A DNA stretch of 64,000 nucleotides from Panagrolaimus kolymaensis. Taxonomy: Eukaryota > Nematoda > Chromadorea > Rhabditida > Panagrolaimidae. The stretch's first letter is position 1, and the number at the start of each line of letters is the position of its first letter. The DNA is taken from assembly GCA_028622995.1 (NCBI GenBank), contig JAJQJQ010000002.1, positions 12,586,001 through 12,650,000 on the forward strand. Direction: 5' to 3'. Below the pieces are notes generated by a model. It saw only the letters and a list, made by a program, of their open reading frames with translations, searched no databases and was not told the DNA's origin. A program made the translations under genes and the position numbers. Positions 13,388 to 25,156 of this stretch are shown in pieces.

Positions 13388-16300
13388 TTATGGGCTGCTG
13401 GAATTAAAAGCTTTTTCAAGTTTTTCTTCCTCTTCATTCAAAGCTTGTCTTTTTCGTCCATAAACAAAATATCCAATTATGGAAATGGTAAAAATAATTA
13501 TTCCAAGAATCCATTTAACATAAAAATAAAAAGTTCCTGGCATAAGTTTAAAATAAATATCTCCATTGCTACATTCAGAAATTTCATTTAATCTAAACCA
13601 ATCGTCTCTTTTTTCATTGTGACAACTCCAAAATATTAATTCGCGTTTCTCAAAATATTTTGAATATTTTGACGATGGCGATTTTAAATCATTTATTAAC
13701 CATCCAATTTTAAAACAATTACACGGATAAATATTATTCCGTGTTTCAAAATTTTTAACATTTTTCCAATCCAAAAGTTTTTCAGAAAAAAATTGAATTG
13801 ATTTAACATCAAAAATAAGTGTATCCAATGTTTGAGGAATTCCATGCACAATCTTCGATTCTTTGTAAATTTCCATACATTGCATTAAAACTTTCTAATT
13901 TAGTATTCATTTTAAAAATATCCGTTTGTAAATCCGTGATTCTATTTATGCCTATATCCAAATGTCGAAGGTTTGAAAGAACTTTTAAAGAAGCTGTAGG
14001 AAAAGATGAAAGATCATTCGAAGACAAATCTAATTTTTCCAAATTTCTAAAATTTTCATATATTTTTTAAAAACACATTTTTTTTGGAATAACGACAAAT
14101 ATGTATTTATTATAAAAAATTTAATGCCTATTCAAACCATTTTATGTTTATAAATTTGGGTATTCTTTAGCAAAAAAAATAATAAAAATGTTACTTGTTT
14201 TTATGTAAAAAATTTTTTTTGCTAAATCCTTGATGCTATTTATTTTTTATGTTTTAAATCGAGAAAATCTTACTTGAAACTGGCAAAAATATTTTCATTC
14301 AAGCTGGATATTTGGCATCCAGATAAATACAAATTTTTTAAATTGGTTAATGAATGCAAAAAAGTATCATTAATTTTTGATTTAAAAATAGCAGGATTTT
14401 TATCCAAACGTAATGTTTCAAGATTCCTAAAATTCATTTAAATTTTAATTTTAAAAATGTGTCCAACATACTTGAGTGAATCTAAATTACGCAAAGTTGA
14501 AATATAGCAATTTGCCAAATTCAAATTTTTTAAGTTTTCTAATGATTTTGGAAATTTGTTGAATAATGTAAAATTAACGTTCACATTTCCTTCAAATGAC
14601 AAAATTGTTAATTTGGTCAAAAATTCGAAAGCATTTGGATTTAAATTCGAAAGTAGATTAAAACTCAAATCAAGTTCCAATAAAGTTGAACCAAGTCTTT
14701 CAGTCAATACACTTTCAGAAATGTACTTTAGTTTACTTTGAGAGATTCTGAGAAATTTTAGAGAAATAAATTTATCAAAGGTTCCATTTTCAATGCTTTC
14801 AATTTTAGTATTAATGAATTCCAATTTTTCAATATTTTTTTCTTGATCAGGCAAAACTTCTTCCTAAAAAATAAAAAATAAACTTGTTTGCAACAAAAAG
14901 TTTTTGGGGCAATATGTTTTAAATATTTTGAATGACGTATTTACATTTTGGATATTTATTTAAAATTGAGCTTACTTTAACCAATGTTTGAATATTAGCG
15001 TTAATAAAAGTAGCATTTATAACCGTAAAATTGTTTGTAAGAATTTGAATATTTGTATGATTTATTCTTGAATTATAATAATCTTCTCTATACCATTGGT
15101 ACGAATAACAACGCAACTCTTGGTTATCACAACTACAGCCTGATTCTAAAAAAATTTGAAAAGTTTATATTCAAATTTTTGAATAAAAGTAACAAAGATT
15201 CACAATAAATTTAATCATCATTTTTTCATTTTAATTTTTTTATATAAACTTATGTTAGTTTACATACCTGTTGAACCTGGGCCACAAACATAAATAATGT
15301 GGCTGTCATCTTCAAAACTATGATCTTCGGTATCATTTTTGCAAAAGTTTCCAGCCAAATTATAAAATTTAATATTCTTTAATTCGGTGGGTGTCTGACA
15401 TTTCAAGGAATGGATTATTGTTTGATTTTCATAATTTTGAAAATTATTTTTATATTCTTCGATGCCGTTAATTAACCAAGCCATGGAACAATTGCAAGTG
15501 AAAGGGTTTCCTTTAATATCAACGTGGGTAATATTTTTTCAATCCAAGAGTTTTTCGGATAAAGTTGAAACATTACAATTTTCAATTGAAAAATATTTAA
15601 ATTCAGGAGTTTTTCCAACCGAGACCGAACCAAAAGCATTTTCATGAATGAACAAAAGATTTTCATTGTTTGAAAAATCCAACACTTTAAAATTTCTTTG
15701 ATTACAGAAAGTACAATCATCGACGAATGTCAGTTTTGTTGAATAAGCTAAAAGGTTTATAAGTTTCGTATTATTTTTGAATTCTTCGCTATTCATTATC
15801 GTGATATTTGTATGATCAAGATGTAAATTTTGAAGATTAGATAAACTTCCAAAAGCTTTTGGAACTGTTGTTAGTGGATTCAAACTTAATTCCAATATTT
15901 GCAAATATCTAAAAAAAAAATTTGCTACTTTGTTCATAAAACAAATATTTTTTTAAAACTAACTTAAGATTTTCAAAAATGTTATCCGGCAAAGTTGAGA
16001 TATTGCAAGCGCTTAAATCCAAATCTTTCAAAGTTGATAAAACTTCTGAGAAAATTGATACATTTTTTCCATTCGTTACAGTTTCATATAATTTTAATTT
16101 TTCATATTTTTAAATGCATCAAATTTAATTATTTGGAATTTATTTCCCCTCAAATTTAGATGTTCCAATGTTGTTCCAAGTTCCTTGGTTAATACAAGAT
16201 CGGTGATATTTTTTAAATTATTGTTGATAATGTTTAATCTTTTTAGTGAAGTGAATTTATCAAACGATCCATTTTCAATATCGTTCATTTCATTTCGATC

Positions 16301-16851
16301 AAAAGATAATACATTTATAGTATTTTCTCGACCAGGTAAAATAAAGTCCTAAAATTATTTTATTTCATTTTAAGCTTGATTTAAAAAAATGGGTATGGAA
16401 CAATTTATTTAAGATTTTTTTTGCTGATCCAAAAATATACTTACTTTTTTCAAAGATTTTATAACAGTTCTTGTAAATGTTGCATCTTTTAAAGTAAAAT
16501 TAGATTTTAAAATTTCAATATTGGTTCTAATTTTTTCTTTTTGTACAATTCCATATCTGTCATAACAAATGATACCTTCATCGTAACAATTGCAAGCAAA
16601 TCCTTAAAAAAACGTATTAGTTAGAATAAAATTTAAAGAAAGCGAGCAATCGTACTTTTGTCAATATCTTCATCATCATCGGGATCAACTTCGCCACAAA
16701 CAGGAATAATTTTATTTTGGGAATCGGCATTTTCTTGAGATTTACTTATTTCTTCCTGAACGCCATCTTCATCATCAGCGGTGATAAATTTGTGGTTTAC
16801 TAGGAAAATCAGAAGGCAGAAGAAGTAAATTCTTATATTCGGAGGCTTCAT
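13388..16851 (-). pseudogene. Decayed two-module LRR receptor paralogue
   Basis: This has the same plan as the intact LRR receptor: signal peptide starting MKPPNIRIYFFCLLIF at 16851, Cys N-cap, LRR and LRRCT module, a second module, then a membrane helix and acidic tail ending at 13388. It has two modules rather than three. Three lesions break it. (1) Near 16108 an LRR loses about ten residues with a frameshift. (2) TGG has become TGA at 15539-15541, where the paralogue has Trp in 'LLDWKN'. (3) Near 13850 the piece from the conserved Cys to the 'IHENAFG' region is missing, again with a frame change. Splice sites are otherwise kept. Sequencing indels could explain one lesion but hardly all three. 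A shorter product from the second module is possible but lacks a start with a signal peptide. Confidence 0.8.
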
Positions 16852-16907
16852 CCTCCAGTTTTCACTTTTTTTTAAATAAAAAATTAGTCCAAAAAATTGG
16901 GAGAAGA

Positions 16908-17028
16908 AACTGTTTTAAAAATGAGTTTTAGAACTAAAAACTTTGCCACAAAATGAAAAACAAGTGAATGCATAAACAACACTTGAAACCCATAAAAAAT
17001 ATTTTTAAGGTTCAACTTGATCCAAAAA
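16908..17028 (-). promoter_or_regulatory. Conserved upstream block of LRR pseudogene
   Basis: Counterpart of the block at 8218-8345, which shows that the duplication included the 5' flank. The same strings occur (atgagttttagaactaaaaa; ggttcaacttgatccaaaaa) with a few small indels. Confidence 0.45.
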
Positions 17029-17346
17029 AGGCTTTGGTTTGTTTTTCGGTTTTTTTTTTGCTGCCAAGGGTTTGATAATATTGAAAACAAATTAACTGGA
17101 AAACATAAATGAGAATTGCCCTCTAATTAATTAAAATTTTCTGAAGGGTTGCATTTTTTAATATTATTTGTTCAAATTATAATTATAAAACTTTTTCATC
17201 ATTTTTTATTTTGAAAAACTTAAATAAATAACAATGTAAAAACAAAAGAAATAAAACAAAGCACAATAAATAAATAACATTAAAAAAATAAGACTAGAGA
17301 AATACATTTTTTTGTTGATGGAAAACTTTTAAAAACAAAACTATTA

Positions 17347-18398
17347 CTAATAATATTTACATTCAATATCATAGAGATACATGGAATAATCAAAAGCATG
17401 CATATTTTTTGATTCAATATTATCATAATTAAATGCAGTATCATTGTAAAGCATGCATAAGAAGATGTCACCATCTAATGCCGCCATCTTCACGAAATTT
17501 ATTGATTGACAAGATTGTGATTCTTTTTGAATATTGCAAGCATCAATACATTCTTCAAGATTTTTCGTTTCAAATTGTTTCATGTAATTGATACTTTCAA
17601 AAAATGTATGGCTTAAAGATTTATAATTGCATATTTTTTGATGATTAATTTCAATTATATTTTGAGATACTTTGACTTTTGCCATTATTTCTTCTATGGT
17701 AAATTTATTTGGATCTTGGGTGGTCGTAGTTGTTGTAATTGGTGCTGGTTCAGCCATAGGAGCTGTAATCAAAGGTTTGGGTTTGATACAACCATAATTG
17801 TAATTTGGATTTACAACAGTTTCAATTGCTTTATCTGTAAAAAATTAATATTTTTTTCGTTTCGACAAAATAAAGGTTTACTTACTTATGGGACAGGTAA
17901 TTCCAATATAAGTAACTTTATCTAAAAATTCGTCAAGAATTCCAAATGCTTCTGGCTTCATTTGACGATTATCGGTGAAAAATATGCAATATTTTTCCTC
18001 ATGGGAATAAAGTGCTGAGAGGCATTGAAAATTGTATTTCATTCTTAAAAAAATAAAATATTATAAAAATGAACTAGAAAATGAAAAGCTTACTTAGAAT
18101 TAGCACAAAGGCATTGACATTCTTCCAAAGTCAATTCTTCCTCTAATTCTTCTGGCACAGATTTAAATGCGTACCCCATAAATGTTTCAAAACAGCTGCT
18201 TTCATTTGAGATAATTGGAGGAAGTTGCTTACCTTCATTTGGGTTTGTTAAAATAACTGTTGGAGATAATGGAAATTGCAAAGTTTTGATAATAGCTCCA
18301 ATTTTAATTTTGGCTTCAGATAAAGCTTGAATAGTTATGAACGTAAGATATAAAACAGGAAATAAGGAGAGAATAGATAAAATATTGAGGATTCGCAT
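17347..18398 (-). CDS. Secreted protein with two PAN/Apple domains
   Basis: Three exons (18398-18094, 18043-17886, 17834-17347) give 316 residues. The protein starts with a hydrophobic signal sequence (MRILNILSILSLFPVLYLTF). The first PAN domain begins at 'SCFETFMGYAF' and contains 'EECQCLCANSK'. A Thr-rich linker (TTTTTTQ) follows, then a second PAN domain (CNYKSL...NLEECIDACN...CQSINF...ECKYY). PAN/Apple domains bind proteins or carbohydrates and are common in nematode cuticle and apical matrix proteins. It is a close paralogue of two of the PAN modules of the five-PAN mucin at 20.3-25.2 kb, sharing 'YIG(I/M)xCP' and 'VNPNY(N/D)(Y/F)GC', so the two arose by local duplication. The partner or ligand is unknown. 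Confidence 0.82.
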
Positions 18399-18667
18399 TT
18401 TTTTTCTTCTTAAATTTTATTCACCACAAATTCAGAATGAAAAGAATTTATTAATGCAGTAAGTTAAAAATAAAAATAATAAAGGATCGAAAAAATTTGA
18501 AAGGAGAATGGCAAACTGAAAAATAGACCACCTTGAAAAATAATATTAGCTATAAACAAATATGCTTTCATTGGCCAAAAGAGGAATATAAAAAAATAAC
18601 TTATAAATATGCCCTCAGATTATTTATTTGTTAGTGATAAATGAATAAATAAACAAATTGTTTTAGG

Positions 18668-18837
18668 GGTCAATTAATTTATTAATAACGTCGTTGCCCA
18701 ATACATTAACGGATGAAGACTACAAATTATTGGCTGCCGAAACTGAAAATTACTCTGTTCACGACATTTCAATGATTGTAAACGATGCTCTCATGCAATC
18801 TGTCCGCAAATTTGAATCTGCTATACATTTCAAAAGG
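18668..18837 (+). pseudogene. VPS4-like AAA ATPase C-terminal fragment
   Basis: One open exon-like stretch ends at a good donor (AAAAG|GTAAGC). It reads '[19 protein letters not shown]', then '[16 protein letters not shown]', then 'SAIHFKR'. This matches the region just after the AAA domain of VPS4 ESCRT ATPases, whose usual pattern is GYSGADI...RDALMQPVRK...ATHFK. Several conserved positions have drifted (SGAD to SVHD, PVRK to SVRK). No Walker A or B region lies upstream and no VPS4 C-terminal helix follows. I read it as a stranded fragment. Confidence 0.65.
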
Positions 18838-18899
18838 TAAGCATCTTAGAATCTAACCGTATTACTGTTAATATTACTTTCTTTTTTAGATATAAACTA

Positions 18900-19206
18900 T
18901 GGCTTTAAATCAACAAAGAAATGATGAAACTACCCATGATGAAGAGAGAGATGATGAATATTATGCTTCTCGAGCCCGTCCTATCTCTCATTACCGTGCT
19001 TTGAGAAATTCAAACGTTTCAAATTTTGATAATGGAAATGATCTTTATCGCCATTTATTGGACGAAGAATAATTACATGAAAATGGAAGCGAAGCCGAAG
19101 AAGAATCTTATCTTCATGATCCCCAAGATTATATTTCTGAAAGGCCTACTCATTCTCAGTTCACTTGGAATGAAGTATTGCAAGACCATGAAGAAGTGGA
19201 TAATGA
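18900..19206 (+). pseudogene. Acidic ORF remnant of unknown origin
   Basis: Opening with ATGGCTTTAAATC, the frame reads 'MALNQQRNDETTHDEERDDE' and continues Asp/Glu-rich to a TAA. The same frame then goes on as 'LHENGSEAEEESYLHDPQDY' for about 50 more residues before another stop. Two stops in one otherwise coherent acidic reading frame suggest decay. The family is not recognised. Confidence 0.35.
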
Positions 19207-19347
19207 TTAAAAAATTAAATATGAATAATGAAGATGGATGCTGTGAAGATATGCTAGCATTAGCTAATCAACAAACTATTTGCCTTGCTCCTATAGTAAG
19301 CTTTTTTTTTTATATTTGTTCCCTTTTAATTAATGGCTTTCTTTCAG

Positions 19348-19672
19348 CGCATTGCAAAGGAAAAATGGCCCGATCATTTAGAAGAAAGCTACAATGAAAA
19401 AATACTTACTTTGGCTTAGCTGGATTTCTATGGCATGCTGAAGATAAAGATTTTGTAATTGAAGCCGATGGAAAATGCATTAAAGTGAGCCTTTTTTATC
19501 TTTTTTCTCAACTTGACTATCTCTTTTTAAGTACAAAAGTTTGTTCTCGCCCATCGTTCTCCTGTTTTTGCAGCAATATTTGATGCGCCGATTAAAGAAG
19601 CAGCTGAAAATCGTACGCAAATTACTGTTTTCTCGTATGAGTTTGTCGAAGCAGCTGTCAAATATATCTATG
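19348..19672 (+). pseudogene. BTB/POZ domain fragment
   Basis: A frame around 19408-19485 gives 'GFLWHAEDKDFVIEADGK', then an intron (about 19486-19532), then 'KFVLAHRSPVFAAIFDAPI' and 'FVEAAVKYIYG'. This is the middle of a BTB domain of the nematode type (D-F-x-IE..GK / K-x-VLA-x-RSPVF / F..LKYIYG). The upstream part (RIAKEKWPDHLEESYNEK) is in another frame. There is no clear start or 3' end, so it looks like a truncated copy lying behind the VPS4-like piece. Confidence 0.6.
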
Positions 19673-19689
19673 GTATCGATGAATTTTGT

Positions 19690-20344
19690 ATTTTTGCATC
19701 TTTTTTAAACTTATTTTGTACCGTTTATTTTGTTCTTGTTGTTGAATTTTATAAATTTTCTTGTTTTGTTATTTATTCTTACGTTTACTTTTACTACCAA
19801 AACCTTGCACTTTTTACTAATTTGATCTCAAGCATGTTGCGTACATTACAAAAATCAAAAAATATTTAATTTTTTTTTAAATTTCCTCAAATCCTATTTT
19901 CTTTTTATAAAAATTTATTTTAAACCAAAAATTATTTTGAAAAACCAAATTTAGTTACAACATTTTACAACCCTTTTCGAGGATTTGTTAATTAATGAAT
20001 TCTTTCATGCCGTCAAACTTTTCTTTAAAAATTTAAAATAGTTTTTATTTATTAAATGCATGCTTGGAAATGAAAATTAAAAAAAACAATATGAGAAAAA
20101 TTTCCTTTTTTTACAAATATAACAAAAAAATTAAAATAAAATTTGAGAAAGACTAGGTCATACATAAAAATACAAAAAACAAACATTCATCGAACGAAAG
20201 AATAAAGGCTTTAAAAATGGAGAAATAAATGCAACAAAAAAATATGTAAATTTTTTAGAGGAGAGATTCATAAATTGTCATTTTCTTATGTTTTTTTTTT
20301 TTAATTAAAATCACTGTACATTTTCTTTTTAATGAAAATATTAT
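19690..20344. other. Intergenic, no gene seen
   Basis: AT-rich sequence between the gene debris and the 3' end of the five-PAN mucin. No supported feature. Confidence 0.5.
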
Positions 20345-23300
20345 TTAAATTTCTTTACATTGAATTGAACCAAAATGAACTGCAGCAGCATCAAAGCTAA
20401 TGACATCGGTCCTTCTAAAGTCAATAATCGAATCTTTGTAAAGTTCGCAATCTTTTAAAACTCCAGACATATGAACCAAATTTGCTGATCGACATCTGGC
20501 TGCATAACAGGCATCCAAGCATTGCTCAGGATTAGTGACAGATATTTTATCTATCATTCGATCCCCATTGAAATAAGTTTGATATAACGCCGAATAAGTG
20601 CATTTAGCTTTTTGTTGATATTCTCCAGTTGTGGTGGTCGTGGGAATTGAAGTGGTTGGAGATGGTGTATCTGCATCGTCACCTTCTTCTGTGGATTCAC
20701 TGCTAAGTTCTTCAAATTCAGCTATTCGAGATTTTTTAGTTGGCGTGGGTTTGAAAGTTGTGGTCGGTGGTTTAGTGATTTTTTGAGTGGTCGTAGTTGG
20801 TTTTGGTGTTGTCGTTGTAGTCGTGGTTGTTGTTGTTGGAATTTGAGTTGTTGTCGTCGTTGCTGTGGTAGTGGTGGTGGTTGAAGTTGATGTTTTAGGT
20901 TCTTCTGTATCTCTTTCACTCGAATCTTCAGTTTCTTTCTAAAAAAATTTTCTTTTTTTAAATATAAGTTTTTCGAGTTATTGAATCGAAAATAAAAATC
21001 CTCATATTTTTTAAAAGCCAATAATTGCTTTTTTTTACCAAAAATATCTTTTCAGTTTTATAAATATAAAAAAACCAAAACCTAAGCTTATGATTTAAAT
21101 ATTCGATCTCAAGTGTAAAATAAACATTTTTGTTTTTATCTTCCAGAAAAATGTTTTGAGAAAAAAATTTTGTTTTGGTTTTTAAAGGAAAAATGACAAA
21201 AGTGGCAAATAAAGTTTTCTAATGGAAAAAAACTCTTACCTTTACTTCTTCACTTTGATCATCATTATTGGGCAAAGAATTATCATTATCATCAGGCATA
21301 ATTCCTGGAGGTCGAATATCAGCTAAACCAATATTTTTTAAATTTACTTCCACAATGCTATGACAAATTTGTTCCACATAAATAGATAAAATTATTCCTA
21401 AAAACAAACTATTTTTTTAACTTATTTTTTTAAGTTTTTAGCCTACTTTCTGATCGACACGTATAATCAAAATAACTTCTCATTTGTTCGCCATTTGGAT
21501 CATAAACAAAATTTTCGGGATCTGTGATTTGATTTTCTTTATTTAATAAACATGTTTGTGAATCATAATAATATTGAATGCTTTGACAATCTGAACCATA
21601 TCGAGCATCCGAATCAATGCAATAACATTTACATTCTTCAACTGATACATTGCTTACAACTGCGAGAGAAGTGCCTTCAAGAACATATTTTGGATGTTCG
21701 TTAAAGCATTCATCGGTGTGAACTGCAAAAAAGGGGATTTAAGCTTTTAGATTATGGAAATTTTTTTGAAAATGAACTGTCCTTTTAAAAATTGTTTTTT
21801 GTATCTTAAAATAAAATTTTTGGAAAGCCTTTGCAGAATTTTTTTTGACTAAATATAAAAATGGTTAGCTTATTTACCTGCAGTGGTTGTGGTCCTTATA
21901 ACAGGCGTAGTGGAAGGTTCAGGATTCATACAACCAAAATCATAATTTGGATTTACATGAGTTTCAATCGTTTTCGCTAAAATAAAAATAAAATAATTAA
22001 CAATACTTTTAGTTATTATTTTTTATTTCGTTTTGAGACAGAAGAAATATAATTTACTTACATAAAGGACAAATCATTCCAATATAAGTAACATTTCCAT
22101 CAGTTTCGGGAGCTTTTGAAAAAGCTTCGGGTTTAAGTTGTCGATTATCTAAATAAAGCATGCAATCTCGTTCTTTATGGAAATATAAAGCTGAAAGGCA
22201 TTGGAATCCATATCGTTTTGAAGATCTAAAAAATTTTTTATTTATTAATTCCGCTTATTTTAAAAAAGTGGATTTACTTTGAATTGGCACAGAAACATTG
22301 ACATTCCTCCAAGGTTACTTCACTTTCTAATCCACCAGGCATGGACATAAGTTTGTAACCATTAAATGTTTCAAAGCATTTATCGATTTTGTATTTTTTA
22401 ATATTTTTATTCGATGGTTTTGATAGAAGACTTTTTCGATCTGACGTCGAAGCTGTTTTAATGGTGGTTGTAGGCGATAAAGGTTCGGTCACTGCAGTTG
22501 TTGTTGTAGTTGGAGGTCTCCTCGTTGATGGGGCTTCAGTGGTTGTTGTCCCTGATGAAGTAATTAGCTCTGAAGTGGTTGTAACTTTTGCAATTTTTGA
22601 ACCACTCAAATTTGATGATTTTGTTGTGATTTCTTTTTCTGCTTCATCTTCCTCTGATTCTGGAATTTCAACTTTCGCCTTCTTTGCTGCTTCGGTGGCT
22701 GTTTCAGAGCTGCTTCCTTCTGTTATCAAATTTGGAGCAGCAGTTTTGAGCATAGGTTTTTCTTTAACTGTAGTTCTTTCAACTGATGGTTCAGTTGCAA
22801 CAGCTTCAATTGGTTGTTTATCAATTTCAATTTCAGGAGCTGTAATTAAAGATCCTGGAATTGCTGGTGTTGTCGTTGTTGTTGATGAAAACATGATATC
22901 AACTTTTTCAGTAATATTTACTTCCATTTTCTTTGGTTTTATTGAAGATAATTTATATTTATGTCCATCCATTTCAGCCACCGTTAAAATTGGAGTGGGG
23001 ACTTCATCTTTAACTATTTGACTTTCATCTCCTTTGTACAAAGATGGCTGAGTAATTGGGGCATTGGTAGAAGCTTTTGAGGTGGGAGAGGTTGATGGAA
23101 TTTTTTGGGTATTTGGTGCTAAGGATGATAATGGAATAGCAGACGATGACTTAGAATTTTCTCCATCCAAATCAATTCGATTTAAATCAACTTCGCCATT
23201 TTTAGAATTCTCTCCGCCACATTTTTTCTCTTTCGTATCTAATAAAACTCCAAGTTCACAACTAATATAATGATAATCAAAATTTTTATCAAACACCAAA

Positions 23301-25156
23301 TCATATTTTCCCGTGTGATCATCTCGATTAAGATTGCATTCAGCCGTGAGTTCATTAAATTGCAAACTTTTACATTTTGGTTTTGCGGCTTCAATTTCCC
23401 ATGTTTTTGCACACGCGCATCGACATTCATTAATTGAAACTCTTCCAGGCAAAGTTTCATAACTGGCATTATATAAAACTTGTTGGGAAAGAATTCGATA
23501 ACAAACTGTTCCATCTGCAGATGTGGGATCAGTTGAAAGTTCAGGGGAAAGATGGCCTAAAGATTTTATGCTTTGAGTTTTGAAAGGAAATGTTTTTTAA
23601 AATTCTTAAATTTACCTTGTCCTTGCTTGAATCTCTCTGCCAAGGCTTCTCTAAACATGTCATGAACTCCAGTGAAAACAAAAGTATTCATAAATCCTTC
23701 TTCCGTCGTCAATAAAATAGGTCGTGGAGTTGTTGTGGTTGTGGTGGAAGTTCGTTCAAATTCCATTAAATTTCTTGCGGCATCAGGAGACAAAACTTTT
23801 CCATTAATTACAATTGGCTCCGTTGTTGTGGTATATGCTAATTTTGTCGTCGTCGATGGAGTAGTTGATAAAATTTCTGCTGAATTTGAATCTTTGGTGG
23901 AAATAATTTTTTGGTTTGATTCTATGTGTTTCTTCACAGCTTCAATAATTTTATCGATATCATTTGCTGTGACTTCAATTTTCCCGGTATCGTTAATGGT
24001 TTTTAAAAGAGCTTCGCTTCCAATAACTTTTTCAAATTCTTCTGGTGAAATAGTAACTAATTTACTTTTATTTTTTGTTGTTGTTTTAAATAAACCTCCA
24101 CCATTTTTCTTTTGAATAACAAAATTTTCTTGTTTTTTAATTATTTCTCCAATTGTTTTTCCATTTTCAGAAGCCGCCGCTGCTGCTTCTTTGGTTTCAA
24201 CAGTTTCAAATCCCAAAGGTTGTGGAATCATTTTAACTGTTTTTTTAGTATTTGAATTTTTTAAATCTACTTCGGTAATAACCACGGGTTGAGGAGTAAA
24301 TGAAGTCGTTTCATCTGATGAAGATGTAAACAATTTGGCGGCGCCATTGTTGTTGTTGCTTTCCTCATGAGATGGAGTTGAAAAATGTGCAGAAAATTTT
24401 GGATTGAAATTTGATTTTTCTGATTTATCAATATTTTCTCCTGATTTTTCATGAGCAAATGATGAAATGTCGATAGCTAAAAAAATTCGATTAAAGCAGA
24501 ATTTAATTTTTTATAATATTTAAGTAACGGCTGGTCCCACTGCGAATCAATTATTTATGATTTAGGATGCGTGAAGCTACATTTTTTTTGAAAATATTTT
24601 TTAATGGCAACAAAGTATCTTTTTGAAAAAAAACTTACGACTATGCAATTCGCCATATTTGCATCGATCGATGCAAGCTATAATTGTAAGAGGATCAGAT
24701 GATGATGATTCAAAGAAATATGAATTATATCTTTTTGATTCTTTTCTAAAAAGTTTTTTACCCAGTTAATTATTCTTAAATAGCAACTTTTAAACCTTAC
24801 CTGCATCCAATTTTGGTATCGTAACTCATGGCACAAGTTTTGGCCATATGATTATAAACGGCGGTTCGGCAAAAAGTTTTATTTGAACAGAAATTTGCGC
24901 ATTCTGCTGAAGACTGTATATTCATTCTAAAAATTTTTTAAATTAAAATTGTTTTAAATCTTGCAACGAAATTTTTAAAAAAAATTTTTAAAAATTTAAC
25001 TCACTGAGTTTTATAAAAACTAAGATCTGCAGTATCGTTAAAATTTATTTGTTTTGCATAAAAAATTGTGGGGCATGCGGCCAAGGTCGTTTGGATAAAA
25101 CCAAAAAATAATATCAAGATGACCGGCAATATTTGGCTTTGCCGCCTTTGTGTCAT
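20345..25156 (-). CDS. Large secreted mucin with five PAN/Apple domains
   Basis: About ten exons; the start at 25156 gives a signal peptide (MTQRRQSQILPVILILFFGF) and the total is roughly 1,250-1,300 residues. PAN-1 (CPTIFYAKQ...) is spread over the first three exons. A long Ser/Thr/Lys-rich exon (about 24478-23617) follows. PAN-2 (VCYRILSQQ...ECRCACAK) precedes a second Thr-rich linker. PAN-3 (CFETFNGYKL...EECQCFCANSK) and PAN-4 (ECFNEHPKYV...EECKCYC) follow. A poly-Thr tract (about 20620-20900) leads to PAN-5 (CTYSALYQTY...ECLDAC-like, SANLVHMSG). The Thr tracts suggest heavy O-glycosylation, so the likely role is an apical matrix, cuticle or glycocalyx protein. The gene model is assembled from exon-like frames and internal borders are approximate. 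PAN-3 and its neighbour are closely related to the two-PAN gene at 17.3 kb. Confidence 0.75.

Noticed and set aside
22389..23021. 210-codon plus-strand frame rich in Val/Ser
   Set aside because: Antisense shadow of the Thr/Ser-rich exon of the five-PAN mucin.
24660..24679. Perfect palindrome ttgcatcgatcgatgcaa
   Set aside because: It lies within a coding exon of the mucin (ACIDRCK) and is probably chance.
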